Shown: positions 9,418 through 18,799, counted from the stretch's first letter. The stretch: DNA of 64,000 bases from CAKZLS01 sp963771545 (GCA_963771545.1 CAVYTX010000003.1:434001-498000); one strand, 5' to 3'. A program made the numbers and translations. The notes: a model not told the origin generated them from the sequence alone.

Positions 9418-10341
9418 TCAACTGCGCCTGTTGACCACGAACCGCGCCAGGGCACGAAGAGGGTCCGCGCTTTCGGCGAAAATTTCAAGATGATTCACCG
9501 CCTGTTCGGCGAGCATCTCCGATTGGGCATGCGCCCGCTCGAGACCGAGCAATGATACAAAGGTCGCCTTACCAGCGTCTTTATCCTTGCCCGTTCTTTT
9601 TCCGACCTCGGCCGTGTCCCCCTCCACGTCGAGCAGATCATCGACGATCTGGAACGCGAGGCCGAGGTCGTGAGCATAGTTGTGCAAGGCTTGGCGGGCG
9701 GACTCGGACGCCTTGCCGAGAATCGCTCCGGCCTCGCAAGAGAACGCGATCAGGGCCCCCGTCTTCATCCGCTGCAGGCGCGTCACCTCGGCCATCTCCA
9801 GTTCCTGGTGCTGGGCGAGAAGGTCGAGCATCTGGCCTCCCACCATTCCGTTCCGGCCGGCGGCGCGCGCCAGCTCGCACACCAAATCGCTCCGGACCTT
9901 CGCATCATTATGCGTGGCCGGCTCGGACAGCACGCCGAATGCGCGCGTCAACAAGGCATCGCCCGCGAGTATGGCCGTTGCTTCGTCAAACTTGACGTGG
10001 CAGGTGGGCATCCCGCGCCGAATATCATCGTCGTCCATGGCCGGCAGGTCGTCGTGAATGAGCGAATAGCAGTGCACCATTTCGATGGCCGCCGCGACGC
10101 GCAGCGCACTGGCCTCGTCGACACCGAAAAGATCGGAACTGGCGGTTACCAGAAAAGGGCGAATACGCTTGCCCCCGGAAAGGCACGAATAACGCACCGC
10201 CTCCATCAATCGTGATTCAGGATCGTCGTGGATGGGCAGCAACTTGTCCAACATCGTATCCACGTTGCGCGCGTTTTCCGCTAGCGCCGCTTTAATCTCT
10301 ATCAACTGCGCCTCGATCCAGATCCGATGGTTCCGTGGCAA
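9418..10341 (-). CDS. ispA: Farnesyl diphosphate synthase (geranyltranstransferase)
   Basis: A polyprenyl synthetase of about 295-307 aa that condenses IPP with DMAPP and GPP. The first Asp-rich motif is HDDLPAMDDDDIRRG and the second is FQIVDDLLDVEGD; GGKRIRP is also present. The fold is complete. The start is uncertain: the longest form uses a TTG at 10341 that overlaps xseB by 50 bp, and another TTG about 42 bp later (before the residues ATA GAG ATT) has a GAGG site at good spacing and gives a length closer to E. coli IspA. It follows xseB, the standard order xseB-ispA-dxs. Confidence 0.92.
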   Translation of the reverse strand: MPRNHRIWIEAQLIEIKAALAENARNVDTMLDKLLPIHDDPESRLMEAVRYSCLSGGKRIRPFLVTASSDLFGVDEASALRVAAAIEMVHCYSLIHDDLPAMDDDDIRRGMPTCHVKFDEATAILAGDALLTRAFGVLSEPATHNDAKVRSDLVCELARAAGRNGMVGGQMLDLLAQHQELEMAEVTRLQRMKTGALIAFSCEAGAILGKASESARQALHNYAHDLGLAFQIVDDLLDVEGDTAEVGKRTGKDKDAGKATFVSLLGLERAHAQSEMLAEQAVNHLEIFAESADPLRALARFVVNRRS

Positions 10342-10565
10342 CCTCTCCGTCCGGGCGAATGACGATCATCTCCACCCTGGATTGGGCTTCCTGCAGTAAT
10401 TGTTCACAGCGCCGCTTCAGCGCCGTCCCCCGCTCGTAGCCGCGGATCGAACTCGTCAAGCGTGATTTTGCCTTCTTCCAGGCGGCGAACGAGCGTCTCC
10501 AACTCCGAAAGCGCCGCTTCGAAGCTGAGATCCTCAATGTCGCGTTCCGGTGCGTCCTGATTCAT
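10292..10565 (-). pseudogene. xseB: Exodeoxyribonuclease VII small subunit, frameshifted
   Basis: From an ATG at 10565 the frame reads MNQDAPERDIEDLSFEAALS, then ELETLVRRLEEGKITLDE, a canonical XseB N-terminus. It then runs out of register. The expected continuation (SIRGYERGTALKRRCEQLLQEAQ) is in the next frame and goes on to a stop at 10292. One extra T on the coding strand (the A pair at 10450-10451 on the plus strand) is enough to explain this. XseB is the small subunit of the nuclease that degrades single-stranded DNA. Either the gene is inactivated or the base is a sequencing error; the rest of the coding sequence is well preserved, which favours a recent change or an error. Confidence 0.8.
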
Positions 10566-10828
10566 CGCCCCTCAAAAAAACACGAGGCAGCGGGCACTTC
10601 CCGCCCCCTGGCAAGAACTACCGGCCTCAGAAAAGACCGTTACAGGCCGCTACCGCCCCGTTTAATCGGGTTGAGGCGCCACATGCAAGCAGAATCCGGA
10701 GGAATAGCCCGCAGGTTTTTATGGCTTTCCCGTCGAGGCCTGCGGGTAGGGCGAAACGACTGGGCCGCGACCCTGTAAACATTGCGGTCGCGAGGTGTTG
10801 CCAAGAAACAACGGCCGTTTCGTTTTTT
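10566..10828. other. Non-coding gap with several hairpins (possible structured RNA)
   Basis: This 263-bp gap between xseB and the HDAC-like gene has no convincing ORF. It holds an inverted repeat CCCGCAGG / CCTGCGGG (about 10708-10747), a second with arms CGCGACC / GGTCGCG (about 10768-10794), and AACGGCCGTT followed by a T-run near 10808-10830 on the plus strand. On the minus strand, GCGGGAAGTGCCCGC is followed by a T-run near 10570, a plausible weak terminator before xseB. I cannot assign it to a known RNA family by eye. Confidence 0.35.
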
Positions 10829-11767
10829 TTATTCTCCAGCCGCTTCCATCATGGCGTGAACGTGAACACCGACGCTGGCGGCGAGCGCGGCCAGGTCATA
10901 GCCGCCTTCGAGCGTGGACACCACGCGGCCGTTGCACGATTTATCGGCGATCTCCAGAAGCTCGCGCGTGACCCACTCGAAGTCCGCGGTCTCCAGTCGC
11001 AACTGGAGCAACGGGTCGCGAACATGGCCGTCAAAACCCGCCGAGATCAGGAGGAGTTGCGGGGAAAACTTGCGCAAGGCCGGAAACACGCGCTCGGCGT
11101 ATCCCTTGCGGAACTCTTCCGAGCCACTTCCGGGGCGGAGTTGCACGTTGCAGATGTTGTTGAAGACGCCCGTTTCATGCTCCATGCCGGTGCCGGGGTA
11201 GGCCGGCCATTGGTGGGTGGAACCGTAGAACAAGTCCCGGTAGCGGAAAAAATAGTTCTGGCTGCCGTTGCCGTGGTGACCATCGAAATCGATGACCGCG
11301 ACCCGCTCAAGCCCATGAACCTTCCGCGCATACTCGGCGGCGATGGCGATATTGTTGAACAGGCAAAAGCCCATGGCCGCCGCCACTTCCGCGTGGTGTC
11401 CCGGCGGCCGAACGGCGCAAAAGGCATTCTTGGCTTCGTTCTTCAGCACCGATTCGACAGCCGTACAGAGTGCGCCCACCGCCCGCAGCGCGGCCCCCCC
11501 GGACGCGGGACACATGGCCGTATCGGCGTCCAGATGGACATGGCCGGACTTGGGAACGTTCTCGAATATGGACTCCGCATAGTATGCGGCATGCACCCGT
11601 TCGATGTCCTCGACGGTTCCGAGCGGCGCCTCGCGGCGCTCCAGCGAAGCGAACTCATCGTGGCCGAGTTTATCAAGAATCGCCTTCAGGCGCGCGGGAG
11701 CCTCGGGGTGCCACGACCCCATTTCGTGCTCCTGGCAGATCGGATGGGTGAAAAGCAACGTCCCCAA
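10829..11767 (-). CDS. Histone-deacetylase-family (acetylpolyamine amidohydrolase-like) protein
   Basis: A 312-aa Zn-dependent deacetylase-fold protein. Visible signatures: HPEAPARLKAI, PPGHHAEVAAAMGFCLFNNIAIAA with the paired catalytic His, VAVIDFDGHHGNGSQ with the metal-binding D-x-H, and SAGFDGHVRDP with the second metal Asp. The C-terminal STLEGGYDLAALAASV matches the family Gly-Gly-Tyr motif. I chose the TTG at 11767 because GGAGGAAACC lies just upstream; the open frame to 11836 adds 23 unlike residues. Bacterial members act on acetylated polyamines, acetoin-related compounds or lysines; the substrate here is unknown. The gene lies upstream of the xseB-ispA-dxs-tlyA group on the same strand. 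Confidence 0.9.
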   Translation of the reverse strand: MGTLLFTHPICQEHEMGSWHPEAPARLKAILDKLGHDEFASLERREAPLGTVEDIERVHAAYYAESIFENVPKSGHVHLDADTAMCPASGGAALRAVGALCTAVESVLKNEAKNAFCAVRPPGHHAEVAAAMGFCLFNNIAIAAEYARKVHGLERVAVIDFDGHHGNGSQNYFFRYRDLFYGSTHQWPAYPGTGMEHETGVFNNICNVQLRPGSGSEEFRKGYAERVFPALRKFSPQLLLISAGFDGHVRDPLLQLRLETADFEWVTRELLEIADKSCNGRVVSTLEGGYDLAALAASVGVHVHAMMEAAGE

Positions 11768-11921
11768 GGTTTCCTCCGTTCTTTTGTCGTTGGTATCCCC
11801 TTGGGGGCATACCTTTACCGATGGGGATAGGAACACCCATTGTGGGGGATGGCGTCCACTGTTGCCAAGAAGAAATGGTTGATCGCGAATGCCCCGGACG
11901 CACCTCCGGCGCCTCCCGGTA

Positions 11922-12557
11922 TCAGGTTCGCTTGTAGGCGGCGAGAAACGCCGTCACCGCGATGTCGACGATTCGCTCGAGTGCGGCGCCACGGGGCGGC
12001 TCGCCAAGACCCAGGAGTTGGCGGAGAAACAAGTCGCCACGGACCATGCCAAAAAAGTGTATCGACGCGGACCGCGGGTTCGTCACATGCAGAATCCCTT
12101 GGCGATGGAGTTCGGCAAGATAGGCCGACAGACGCGCGCCCACCCGTTCGGGGCCCGATCGATAGAAAACTTCGGCCAGTTCGGGAAAACGCCCGCTTTC
12201 CGCGACAATGACGCGAAACCGGCCAACGGTTTCCGGAGACAAAATCAACTCCAGGAATCGATGCGCGATGGCGCGAAGCGCCGTCTCTGGATCGTGAAGA
12301 GAGTCCGTCTCCGGAAACGGCTCTAGCAATCGTTCGCTGCGCTCCAGCACGATCGCCTCGAAAAGCGCCGCCTTTCCGCCGAAGTGGGCGTAAATGGTCT
12401 GTTTGGAGACCCCGGCGGCCCGGGCGATGGCATCCATGCTGGCGGCGCCATATCCCTGATCGAGAAAAACCCGCGTTGCCGCCGCCAAAATCGCGTCCCG
12501 TTTCGAGACCGCGGGTTCTTCCATCGCGACTGACTTCCGTGCCGGCGCCGGTTGCAT
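11922..12557 (-). CDS. TetR/AcrR-family transcriptional regulator
   Basis: A 211-aa repressor-type regulator. The N-terminal HTH is typical: ILAAATRVFLDQGYGAASMD, then AIARAAGVSKQTIYAHFGGKAALFEAIV. The C-terminal part is a helical ligand domain resembling the AefR-like group (FRVIVAESGRFPELAEVFY). It is divergent from the RND pump genes, with an operator-like cluster of short palindromes in the 121-bp gap, so it probably represses both itself and the pump until a substrate binds. Confidence 0.9.
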   Translation of the reverse strand: MQPAPARKSVAMEEPAVSKRDAILAAATRVFLDQGYGAASMDAIARAAGVSKQTIYAHFGGKAALFEAIVLERSERLLEPFPETDSLHDPETALRAIAHRFLELILSPETVGRFRVIVAESGRFPELAEVFYRSGPERVGARLSAYLAELHRQGILHVTNPRSASIHFFGMVRGDLFLRQLLGLGEPPRGAALERIVDIAVTAFLAAYKRT

Positions 12558-12590
12558 TCAGGATCACTTGAACAATTGATTCGAATCGTA

Positions 12591-12625
12591 AGTCTAGTTT
12601 AGATTAGACTGGACGGTCTAGTCCA
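12591..12625. promoter_or_regulatory. Overlapping palindromes, likely TetR operator
   Basis: Between tetR and the efflux genes there are three overlapping inverted repeats: AGTCTA-N8-TAGACT (12591-12610), TAGAC-N6-GTCTA (12605-12620) and TGGAC-N6-GTCCA (12610-12625). The position in a divergent promoter and the repeated TAGAC/GTCTA half-site are what a TetR-family operator looks like. Exact -35/-10 boxes are not clear. Confidence 0.55.
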
Positions 12626-12678
12626 ATCTTGCCGGCTCGGCATGGATTGATCCCGACGCGGAGACTATCTATTGCACC

Positions 12679-13830
12679 ATGAGGGAAATCACGGCCATTC
12701 ATCCAACGTTTGCGGGAACACGCGCGCGGCTCGGTCCGCTCGGCGGACTCATTGCTCTCATCGTTCTCATCGGCCTCGCGGCCGTTCCGGCCGCGGCTCA
12801 GGAGCCCGCGCTCGTCGGTGTCGATCCGGTTCGGGAGGAACCTTATTCGCAAACGGTCGATGTGATCGGCCGGCTGGTGTCGCAGAGAGCCGGTGTCGTC
12901 GCCGCCCGGACCCGGGGGCCGGTGGGCGAAATGCGCGTCGACGTGGGTGACCGTGTGGAACAGGGCGAAATCATCGCCGTGCTGGTGACCGATCGCCCCG
13001 GCTCGGAAAAGGACCTCCGGATGGCCGAAGTCGCGGCGGCGCAAGCGTCGCTGGCGACAGCCGGCGCGGAGGTCAGCCTGAAACGTCAGGAATTGGCTCG
13101 CCTCGAAGGTCTGCGCAAGTCACCGGCGTTCAGCAAGGGCGGCTTTGATGATAAGCGCCAGGAAGTGGTCATCGCCGAAAGCAGACTCGCGGAGGCGCGG
13201 GCGGCGCTCGTCAGCGCTCGCGCTCAACTGCGGCTCGCCGAGATCAATCTGGGCGACGCGGAAATTCGAGCTCCCTACGCGGGCGTGGTCACACAGCGTC
13301 ACACCGAGGTCGGTTCCCATGTGGACGTCGGCGATTCCGTGGTGAGTTTGGTCGATGACCGGAATCTGGAAATTGAAGCCGATGTTCCGGCGGAGAGGAT
13401 CGGTGGACTGATCGCCGGGACCGAGGTCGCCGCTGTGTTGGGCGACAGGCAAATCAGCGCCAAGGTTCGCGCCGTGGTGCCGGAGGAAAACCCCCTGACC
13501 CGTACCCGGACCGTGCGCTTCGCGCCCGAGTTCGAGGATATCGGGGACCTCGCCGCAAATCAGAGCGTGACCGTGCGACTGCCGGCGGGCGCGCCGCGCA
13601 CCGTGGTCACCGTGCACAAGGACGCCATCCTCAACCGCAAGGGCCGCACCATGGCGGTTGTCGCGGACGACGATACCGCCGAAATCCGCGTAGTCCGCCT
13701 GGGCGCCGCCGTGGGCAATCGATTCGAGGTGCTCGACGCGCTGCAACCGGGAGACATCGTGGTGGTGCGCGGCAACGAGCGCCTGCAACCCGGTCAGAAG
13801 ATCCGCTACCGGCGGGGCGTCGACGGATGA
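12679..13830 (+). CDS. RND efflux periplasmic adaptor (membrane fusion protein)
   Basis: A 383-aa HlyD/AcrA-type adaptor. An N-terminal signal segment (LGGLIALIVLIGLAAVPAAAQ, cleavage after AAA-Q region near residue 39) is followed by the lipoyl half-motifs (VGEMRVDVGDRVEQGEIIAVL and EIRAPYAGVVTQRHTEVGSHVDVGD), a coiled-coil hairpin rich in A/E/R between them (about 115-190), and a beta-barrel and proximal domain. It couples the inner-membrane pump to an outer-membrane channel. Its stop overlaps the pump start by 4 bp (ATGA), so the two are co-translated. No outer-membrane factor gene is next to it, so it probably uses a TolC-like protein encoded elsewhere. Confidence 0.9.
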   Translation: MREITAIHPTFAGTRARLGPLGGLIALIVLIGLAAVPAAAQEPALVGVDPVREEPYSQTVDVIGRLVSQRAGVVAARTRGPVGEMRVDVGDRVEQGEIIAVLVTDRPGSEKDLRMAEVAAAQASLATAGAEVSLKRQELARLEGLRKSPAFSKGGFDDKRQEVVIAESRLAEARAALVSARAQLRLAEINLGDAEIRAPYAGVVTQRHTEVGSHVDVGDSVVSLVDDRNLEIEADVPAERIGGLIAGTEVAAVLGDRQISAKVRAVVPEENPLTRTRTVRFAPEFEDIGDLAANQSVTVRLPAGAPRTVVTVHKDAILNRKGRTMAVVADDDTAEIRVVRLGAAVGNRFEVLDALQPGDIVVVRGNERLQPGQKIRYRRGVDG

Positions 13831-16800
13831 ACCTGATCCGCCTGGCCATCGAACGGCCGGTCGCCGTGGTGGCGGCGGTGTTGATGATCGTCATGTTCGG
13901 TCTGGTCGCCCTGCGGACCATCCCCATTCAGCTCGCGCCCGACATCGCCAAGCCGATCATTTCGGTGTCCACGTCATGGCCGGGCGCGGCGCCGGCGGAA
14001 GTGGAACGCGAGATCGTCATCCGTCAGGAAGAAAAACTCCGCGGCCTGGAGGAACTCGAGGAAATGACCAGCGAGTCCGAGGACGGGCTCGCCAAGGTGA
14101 TGCTTGAGTTCGGGGTCGGCCAGGACATGGACAAGGCATTGCTGCTTGTCGCCAATCGCCTCGACCAGGTCTCCGACTATCCCGAAGAAGCCGACGAGCC
14201 GACGCTCAGCACATCGGGCGCGGACGACCAGCCCATCGCCTGGTTTATCCTGCGCCGGATGAAGGGCAACGAGCGCCCGGTCCACACCTACCGCGACTTC
14301 GCCCAGGACATCATCCGCGACCGCCTGGAGCGCGTGCCCGGGGTCAGCCGCGTCAATGTCTACGGCGGCAACACCCGCGAACTGAGGATCGTCGTCGACC
14401 CGGCGAAAATGGCCAGATACGGCCTCACCGTGCCGGCCGTCGCGGCGGCGCTTCGCGAAGCCAATGCCTCCGTTTCGGCCGGAGACGTCGACGAAGGCAA
14501 GCGCCGCTACGTAGTGCGCACCGAGGGCGACCTCACCACCCCCGAACAGGTGCGCGCCGTGCTTCTCCGCAGCATTTCCGACCCCGCGACCGGACGCATC
14601 GCCCGGGTCACCGTCGGCGACATCGCCGAGGTTGGGTTCGATTACAAAACGCCCGTCTCGAGCATCCGCATCCTTGGCGAGCCGGCGCTCGCCCTCAACG
14701 CCGTTCGCGAAACCGGCGCGAACGTCATTGAGACCATGGCCGGCATTCGTGAGGCGCTGGCGGACCTGAACGCCGACGCGCTGCCCCGCGAGCAGCTGAC
14801 CATGATGCAGGTCTACGACGAGACCACCTACATCAACTCCGCCATCGACCTGGTGCGTCAGAACATCTGGATCGGCGGCGCGCTCGCGGCCGCGGTGCTC
14901 GTGCTATTCCTCCGTTCGGGCCCGGCGACCCTGATTGTCACGCTCGCCATTCCCGTGTCGGTGATCGGCTCGTTCGTCGCCATGGCCGCGATGGGCCGCT
15001 CCATCAACGTTATTTCCCTTGCCGGGATCGCGTTTGCCGTCGGCATGGTGGTGGATGCCGCGATCGTCGTCCTCGAGAACATTTACCGGCTTCGGCAGCG
15101 TGGCGTGCCGCCGGCCAAGGCCGCGTACGACGGCGCCCGGCAGGTATGGGGCGCGATCCTCGTCTCCGCCTTGACCACGGTGATGGTGTTCATCCCGATC
15201 CTTATCCTCGAGGTGGAGGTGGGCCAGTTGTTCCGCGACATCGCCGTCGCGATCTCGGTGTCCGTCACTCTGTCGCTGATCGTCGCGATCACCGTCATTC
15301 CAGCGCTGTCCAACCGGCTCCTTCGCGGTCCGATCGAGGAGACCTTGAAGAAACGTCCTCTGCCGGTCATCGACCGCTTCGCTTCCGGGTTCGTCGAGAC
15401 GATCATCGGCCTCACGCGGCGCACCGTGTCGCACAAGCCGCTCGCCTTCGGCACCGTCGCGGTGATTTGCGGCGCCGCCGCGGTGGCGACGTGGCTATTT
15501 CTGCCCAAGCTGGAATACCTTCCGGAAGGCAACCGCAATCTGCTGTTCGGTGTCCTGTTGCCGCCGCCAGGCTACAATCTGGAGACAACCACCAACATCG
15601 CCCAAAACCTGGAAGCCGAGGTGAGGCCGCTGTGGTCGTCCGAAACCGGCCCCGAATCCGAGGCGGGACAGCCTCCCAAGATCGGGAACTTCTTCTTCGT
15701 CGCGCGCCGCGCCACCACCTTCTTCGGCGCCAGTTCGGTGGAACCGGACCGCGTAGCCGAACTCATCCCGGTTTTGCAGAAACCCGCGTTCGAGGAACCG
15801 GGCACCTTCGGCATCATCTCCCAGCTCTCGCTGTTCGGCCGCTCAGTGGGCAGCGCGCGGTCCATCGACCTGAACGTCTCCGGACCCGAGCTGGAGGATG
15901 TGCTTGACGTCGCCCAGCGGGCCGTCGTCCTGATCGACGGCGTGTTGCCGAGGGATCAGGGCAACCAGCTCCGCCCGAAACCGGGACTGGAGCTGGGCGC
16001 GCCCGAGGTTCGGATCTACCCCGACCCGGTCCGGCTGGCGGACAATGGCCTGAACGTCCGCGATTTCGGCGCGACGGTCGACGCGTTCAATGACGGTCTT
16101 CGTGTCGCCGAAATCACCGTTGACGGAAAGCGCATCGACCTGACCCTGGCCGGACCGGAGCGGGAGGTCACCCAGACTCAGGGGGTCTCCGACCTTCCGG
16201 TGGTTACGGGCTCCGGAATGATCGTTCCCGTCAGCTCCCTGGCCGACGTGATCGTCACCTCCGGGCCCACGGAAATCCGTCACCTGGAGCGCGAGCGCAC
16301 CGTCACCCTGGAACTGCGGCCGGCGCCGAAACTGCCGCTGGAGGTGGCGATGGAGTTGGTTCAAGGCGACGTGATCGACAAGCTCGTGGCCGGAGGAGTG
16401 CCGCCCGGCGTCAAGCTGCAACTCGCCGGAACCGCCGACGAGCTGACGCAAACCTGGGACGCCATGGTCTGGCAGCTCGGGCTGGCCGTCGCCATCGTCT
16501 ACCTGATCATGGCGGTGCTGTTCGAAAGCTTCGTGTTCCCCCTGATCATCATCCTATCCGTGCCGCTGGCCACGGCCGGGGGCGTCGGAGGCTTGGCGTT
16601 GCTCAATCTGTTCGTCTATCAGCCGCTCGACATGCTGACCATTCTCGGCTTCGTGATCCTGGTGGGGATCGTCGTCAACAACGCGATCCTGCTGGTTCAT
16701 CAGACCCTGACCCATGTCCGCGACGAAAGCATGGCCCCCAACGACGCCATCGTCGCCGCCACCCGCGACCGCATGCGGCCGATCTTCATGTCGAGCCTCA

Positions 16801-17018
16801 CCAGCGTGTTCGGCATGCTGCCGCTGGTGATGTTTCCGGGAGCGGGCTCGGAGCTTTACCGGGGTCTCGGGTCGGTCGTGCTGGGCGGGCTGACGCTCTC
16901 GGCGGTGCTGACCCTTTTGATCATCCCGCCGCTTCTCTCCTTCGCGGCGCCGCTGCTGGAAAAACGCCGAGGCCCGAAAATGCCAACGGCCGTTCTTAAG
17001 GCCCGGGCGGCCGAATAG
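13827..17018 (+). CDS. RND-family efflux pump inner-membrane transporter
   Basis: A 1063-aa AcrB/MexB-superfamily proton antiporter. It begins with the typical first helix (NLIRLAIERPVAVVAAVLMIVMFGLVALRTIPIQLAPDI). TM4 has the proton-relay-like segment GIAFAVGMVVDAAIVVLENI, and the second half repeats the fold (GFVILVGIVVNNAILLVHQT). Two large periplasmic loops lie between TM1-2 and TM7-8. The divergence from AcrB and the heavy-metal-free pattern fit the HAE-type group common in alphaproteobacteria, but the substrate cannot be told. It overlaps the adaptor gene and lies opposite a TetR repressor. Confidence 0.93.
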   Translation: MNLIRLAIERPVAVVAAVLMIVMFGLVALRTIPIQLAPDIAKPIISVSTSWPGAAPAEVEREIVIRQEEKLRGLEELEEMTSESEDGLAKVMLEFGVGQDMDKALLLVANRLDQVSDYPEEADEPTLSTSGADDQPIAWFILRRMKGNERPVHTYRDFAQDIIRDRLERVPGVSRVNVYGGNTRELRIVVDPAKMARYGLTVPAVAAALREANASVSAGDVDEGKRRYVVRTEGDLTTPEQVRAVLLRSISDPATGRIARVTVGDIAEVGFDYKTPVSSIRILGEPALALNAVRETGANVIETMAGIREALADLNADALPREQLTMMQVYDETTYINSAIDLVRQNIWIGGALAAAVLVLFLRSGPATLIVTLAIPVSVIGSFVAMAAMGRSINVISLAGIAFAVGMVVDAAIVVLENIYRLRQRGVPPAKAAYDGARQVWGAILVSALTTVMVFIPILILEVEVGQLFRDIAVAISVSVTLSLIVAITVIPALSNRLLRGPIEETLKKRPLPVIDRFASGFVETIIGLTRRTVSHKPLAFGTVAVICGAAAVATWLFLPKLEYLPEGNRNLLFGVLLPPPGYNLETTTNIAQNLEAEVRPLWSSETGPESEAGQPPKIGNFFFVARRATTFFGASSVEPDRVAELIPVLQKPAFEEPGTFGIISQLSLFGRSVGSARSIDLNVSGPELEDVLDVAQRAVVLIDGVLPRDQGNQLRPKPGLELGAPEVRIYPDPVRLADNGLNVRDFGATVDAFNDGLRVAEITVDGKRIDLTLAGPEREVTQTQGVSDLPVVTGSGMIVPVSSLADVIVTSGPTEIRHLERERTVTLELRPAPKLPLEVAMELVQGDVIDKLVAGGVPPGVKLQLAGTADELTQTWDAMVWQLGLAVAIVYLIMAVLFESFVFPLIIILSVPLATAGGVGGLALLNLFVYQPLDMLTILGFVILVGIVVNNAILLVHQTLTHVRDESMAPNDAIVAATRDRMRPIFMSSLTSVFGMLPLVMFPGAGSELYRGLGSVVLGGLTLSAVLTLLIIPPLLSFAAPLLEKRRGPKMPTAVLKARAAE

Positions 17019-17037
17019 TCAGTTTTGAAGGGTGACG

Positions 17038-18180
17038 ATGGTGGAGTGCGATTTTCTGATCATTGGCGCCGGCATCGCGGGAGCGTCGGCGGCGTTCGAA
17101 ATCAGCGGGCTGGCGCCAAAGACCCGAGTCATCCTTGTGGAGCGCGAGGACGTTCCGGGTTACCACGCCACGGGACGATCCGCCGCCTTGTTTCTCGAAA
17201 CCTACGGCGGAACGGTCGTGCGCGCCCTGGCCCGCTCCAGCCGTGCTTTTCTCCAAACCCCGCCCTCGGGATTTACCGACACGCCGCTCCTGACGCCGCG
17301 CGGTGTCCTTCATATCGCCCGCGACGACCAGCGCGAGGCGGCCGAGCGCCTTTTCACCGAATGCCGCCCGCGCGCGCGGGGCCTTCGACTGGTCGATGGT
17401 GCGGCGGCTCTTGCGTTGCAACCGGCGCTGCGTCCCGGTTATGCCGTTTGCGCCGTCCACGAGCCGAGCGCCATGGATCTGGACGTGGACGCCCTGCATC
17501 AGGGATTTCTCCGGGGATTCAAGGCGCGGGGGGGCGACCTCCTGACCGCGGCCGAGGTTCAAACCATCGAACGCCATTCCGAAAAGTGGCGCGTGACCAC
17601 AAGCAAGGGCGAAATCGGCGCCACGACGATCATCAACGCCGCCGGAGCATGGGCCGACACGGTGGCCGAACGGGCGGGACTCGATCCGCTCGGCCTGGTG
17701 GCGAAGCGCCGCACCGCCATCACCATCGACCTGCCGGCGGGGGTGGATCCGCATGGGTGGCCGATGACCGTCGACGTGGACGAGGCGTTCTATTTCAAGC
17801 CCGAGGCGGGACGCCTTCTCGTCTCGCCGTGCGACGAAACGCCGATGCCGCCCTGCGACGCCCAGCCGGACGAATGGGACGTGGCGGTGGCGGCGGATCG
17901 GCTTCAGACGGCGACGACCCTCCCGGTCTTCCACATCACCCATAAATGGGCGGGCCTGCGCACATTCCTGCCCGACAAGGCGCCGGCTGTCGGACCGGAT
18001 CCGGCTGCCGACAATTTCCTGTGGCTCGCCGGTCAAGGGGGGTTCGGCATCAAAACATCGCCGGCCATGGGCCGGCTGACGGCGGCGCTGGCCGTGGGAG
18101 CGGACATGCCGCCGGATCTGACCGATGAAGGGCTGTCATGGGCCGCACTCGATCCTAGCCGATTCGGCGGGGTGCGCTGA
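17038..18180 (+). CDS. FAD-dependent amino acid/amine oxidoreductase (DAO family)
   Basis: A 380-aa flavoprotein of the D-amino-acid oxidase/dehydrogenase superfamily. The N-terminal dinucleotide-binding motif is FLIIGAGIAGASAAFEIS, followed by RVILVEREDVPGYHATGRSAA with the GxHxTGRSAA segment common to the glycine oxidase/SoxB-like group. C-terminal FAD contacts appear as GLRTFLPDKAPAVGPDPAADNFLWLAGQGGFGIKTSPAMG. I prefer the ATG at 17038, with AAGGG 5 bp upstream; a GTG 6 bp earlier sits inside that site. The substrate is not evident. It follows the pump by about 20 bp and may be read with it. Confidence 0.85.
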   Translation: MVECDFLIIGAGIAGASAAFEISGLAPKTRVILVEREDVPGYHATGRSAALFLETYGGTVVRALARSSRAFLQTPPSGFTDTPLLTPRGVLHIARDDQREAAERLFTECRPRARGLRLVDGAAALALQPALRPGYAVCAVHEPSAMDLDVDALHQGFLRGFKARGGDLLTAAEVQTIERHSEKWRVTTSKGEIGATTIINAAGAWADTVAERAGLDPLGLVAKRRTAITIDLPAGVDPHGWPMTVDVDEAFYFKPEAGRLLVSPCDETPMPPCDAQPDEWDVAVAADRLQTATTLPVFHITHKWAGLRTFLPDKAPAVGPDPAADNFLWLAGQGGFGIKTSPAMGRLTAALAVGADMPPDLTDEGLSWAALDPSRFGGVR

Positions 18181-18230
18181 CGGCTACCGGCCCCGTACAC
18201 TCGCGATCGAACAACCTACGTGCCGATGCC

Positions 18231-18773
18231 ATGTATCAGAAAACTTTGAAGCTCATCGTGTCCCTGGACAAACGCCGCCCGGACAACTCGATACCGCCCG
18301 GCTTGGACGTCCTTTTCCAACAACTGGCGGCCGATCCCTTGGCGCGCAACGCCTATGAAATCGAGGACATGATCTGGGACATCTGGACAGACCATCCGGA
18401 CCCGCTGCCGGCGAGCATGATGAACAACGCGATTTCCGCCGTCGCCGAGAAAAACTATACCACGGCGGAACATATTTTTACCGAGCTCGTGGCGGCCCGG
18501 CCGAATTGGGCGGAAGCCTGGAACAAGCGCGCGACCCTCTATTTTCTGCTGGGCCGCGACGCCGAAAGCGTCTCCGACCTGCATCGCGCCCTGGAGCTGG
18601 AACCACGGCATTTCGGAGCGCTGTCGGGCTTTGCGCAGGTCTGTCTGCGCAACGGCGATCGCGGATCCGCGCTGGTGGCGTTCGAAGCCGCGCTCCGGAT
18701 CAACCCCCACCTGACCATGGTCCAAGAAGCGCTGGTGGAGCTTCAAAACAGCTTCCCGTCATACCTTCACTGA
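18231..18773 (+). CDS. TPR-repeat protein
   Basis: A 180-aa protein built mostly of tetratricopeptide helices (ADPLARNAYEIEDMIWDIWTDHP; YTTAEHIFTELVAARPNWAEAWNKRATLYFLLGRDAESVSDLHRALELEPRHFGA is the clear two-repeat core). No signal peptide or membrane helix, so cytosolic. TPRs mediate protein contacts; no specific partner is evident. It lies 50 bp after the oxidoreductase gene on the same strand. Confidence 0.8.
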   Translation: MYQKTLKLIVSLDKRRPDNSIPPGLDVLFQQLAADPLARNAYEIEDMIWDIWTDHPDPLPASMMNNAISAVAEKNYTTAEHIFTELVAARPNWAEAWNKRATLYFLLGRDAESVSDLHRALELEPRHFGALSGFAQVCLRNGDRGSALVAFEAALRINPHLTMVQEALVELQNSFPSYLH

Positions 18774-18799
18774 CCGAGAAAACGCTTCACCCCAACGTG

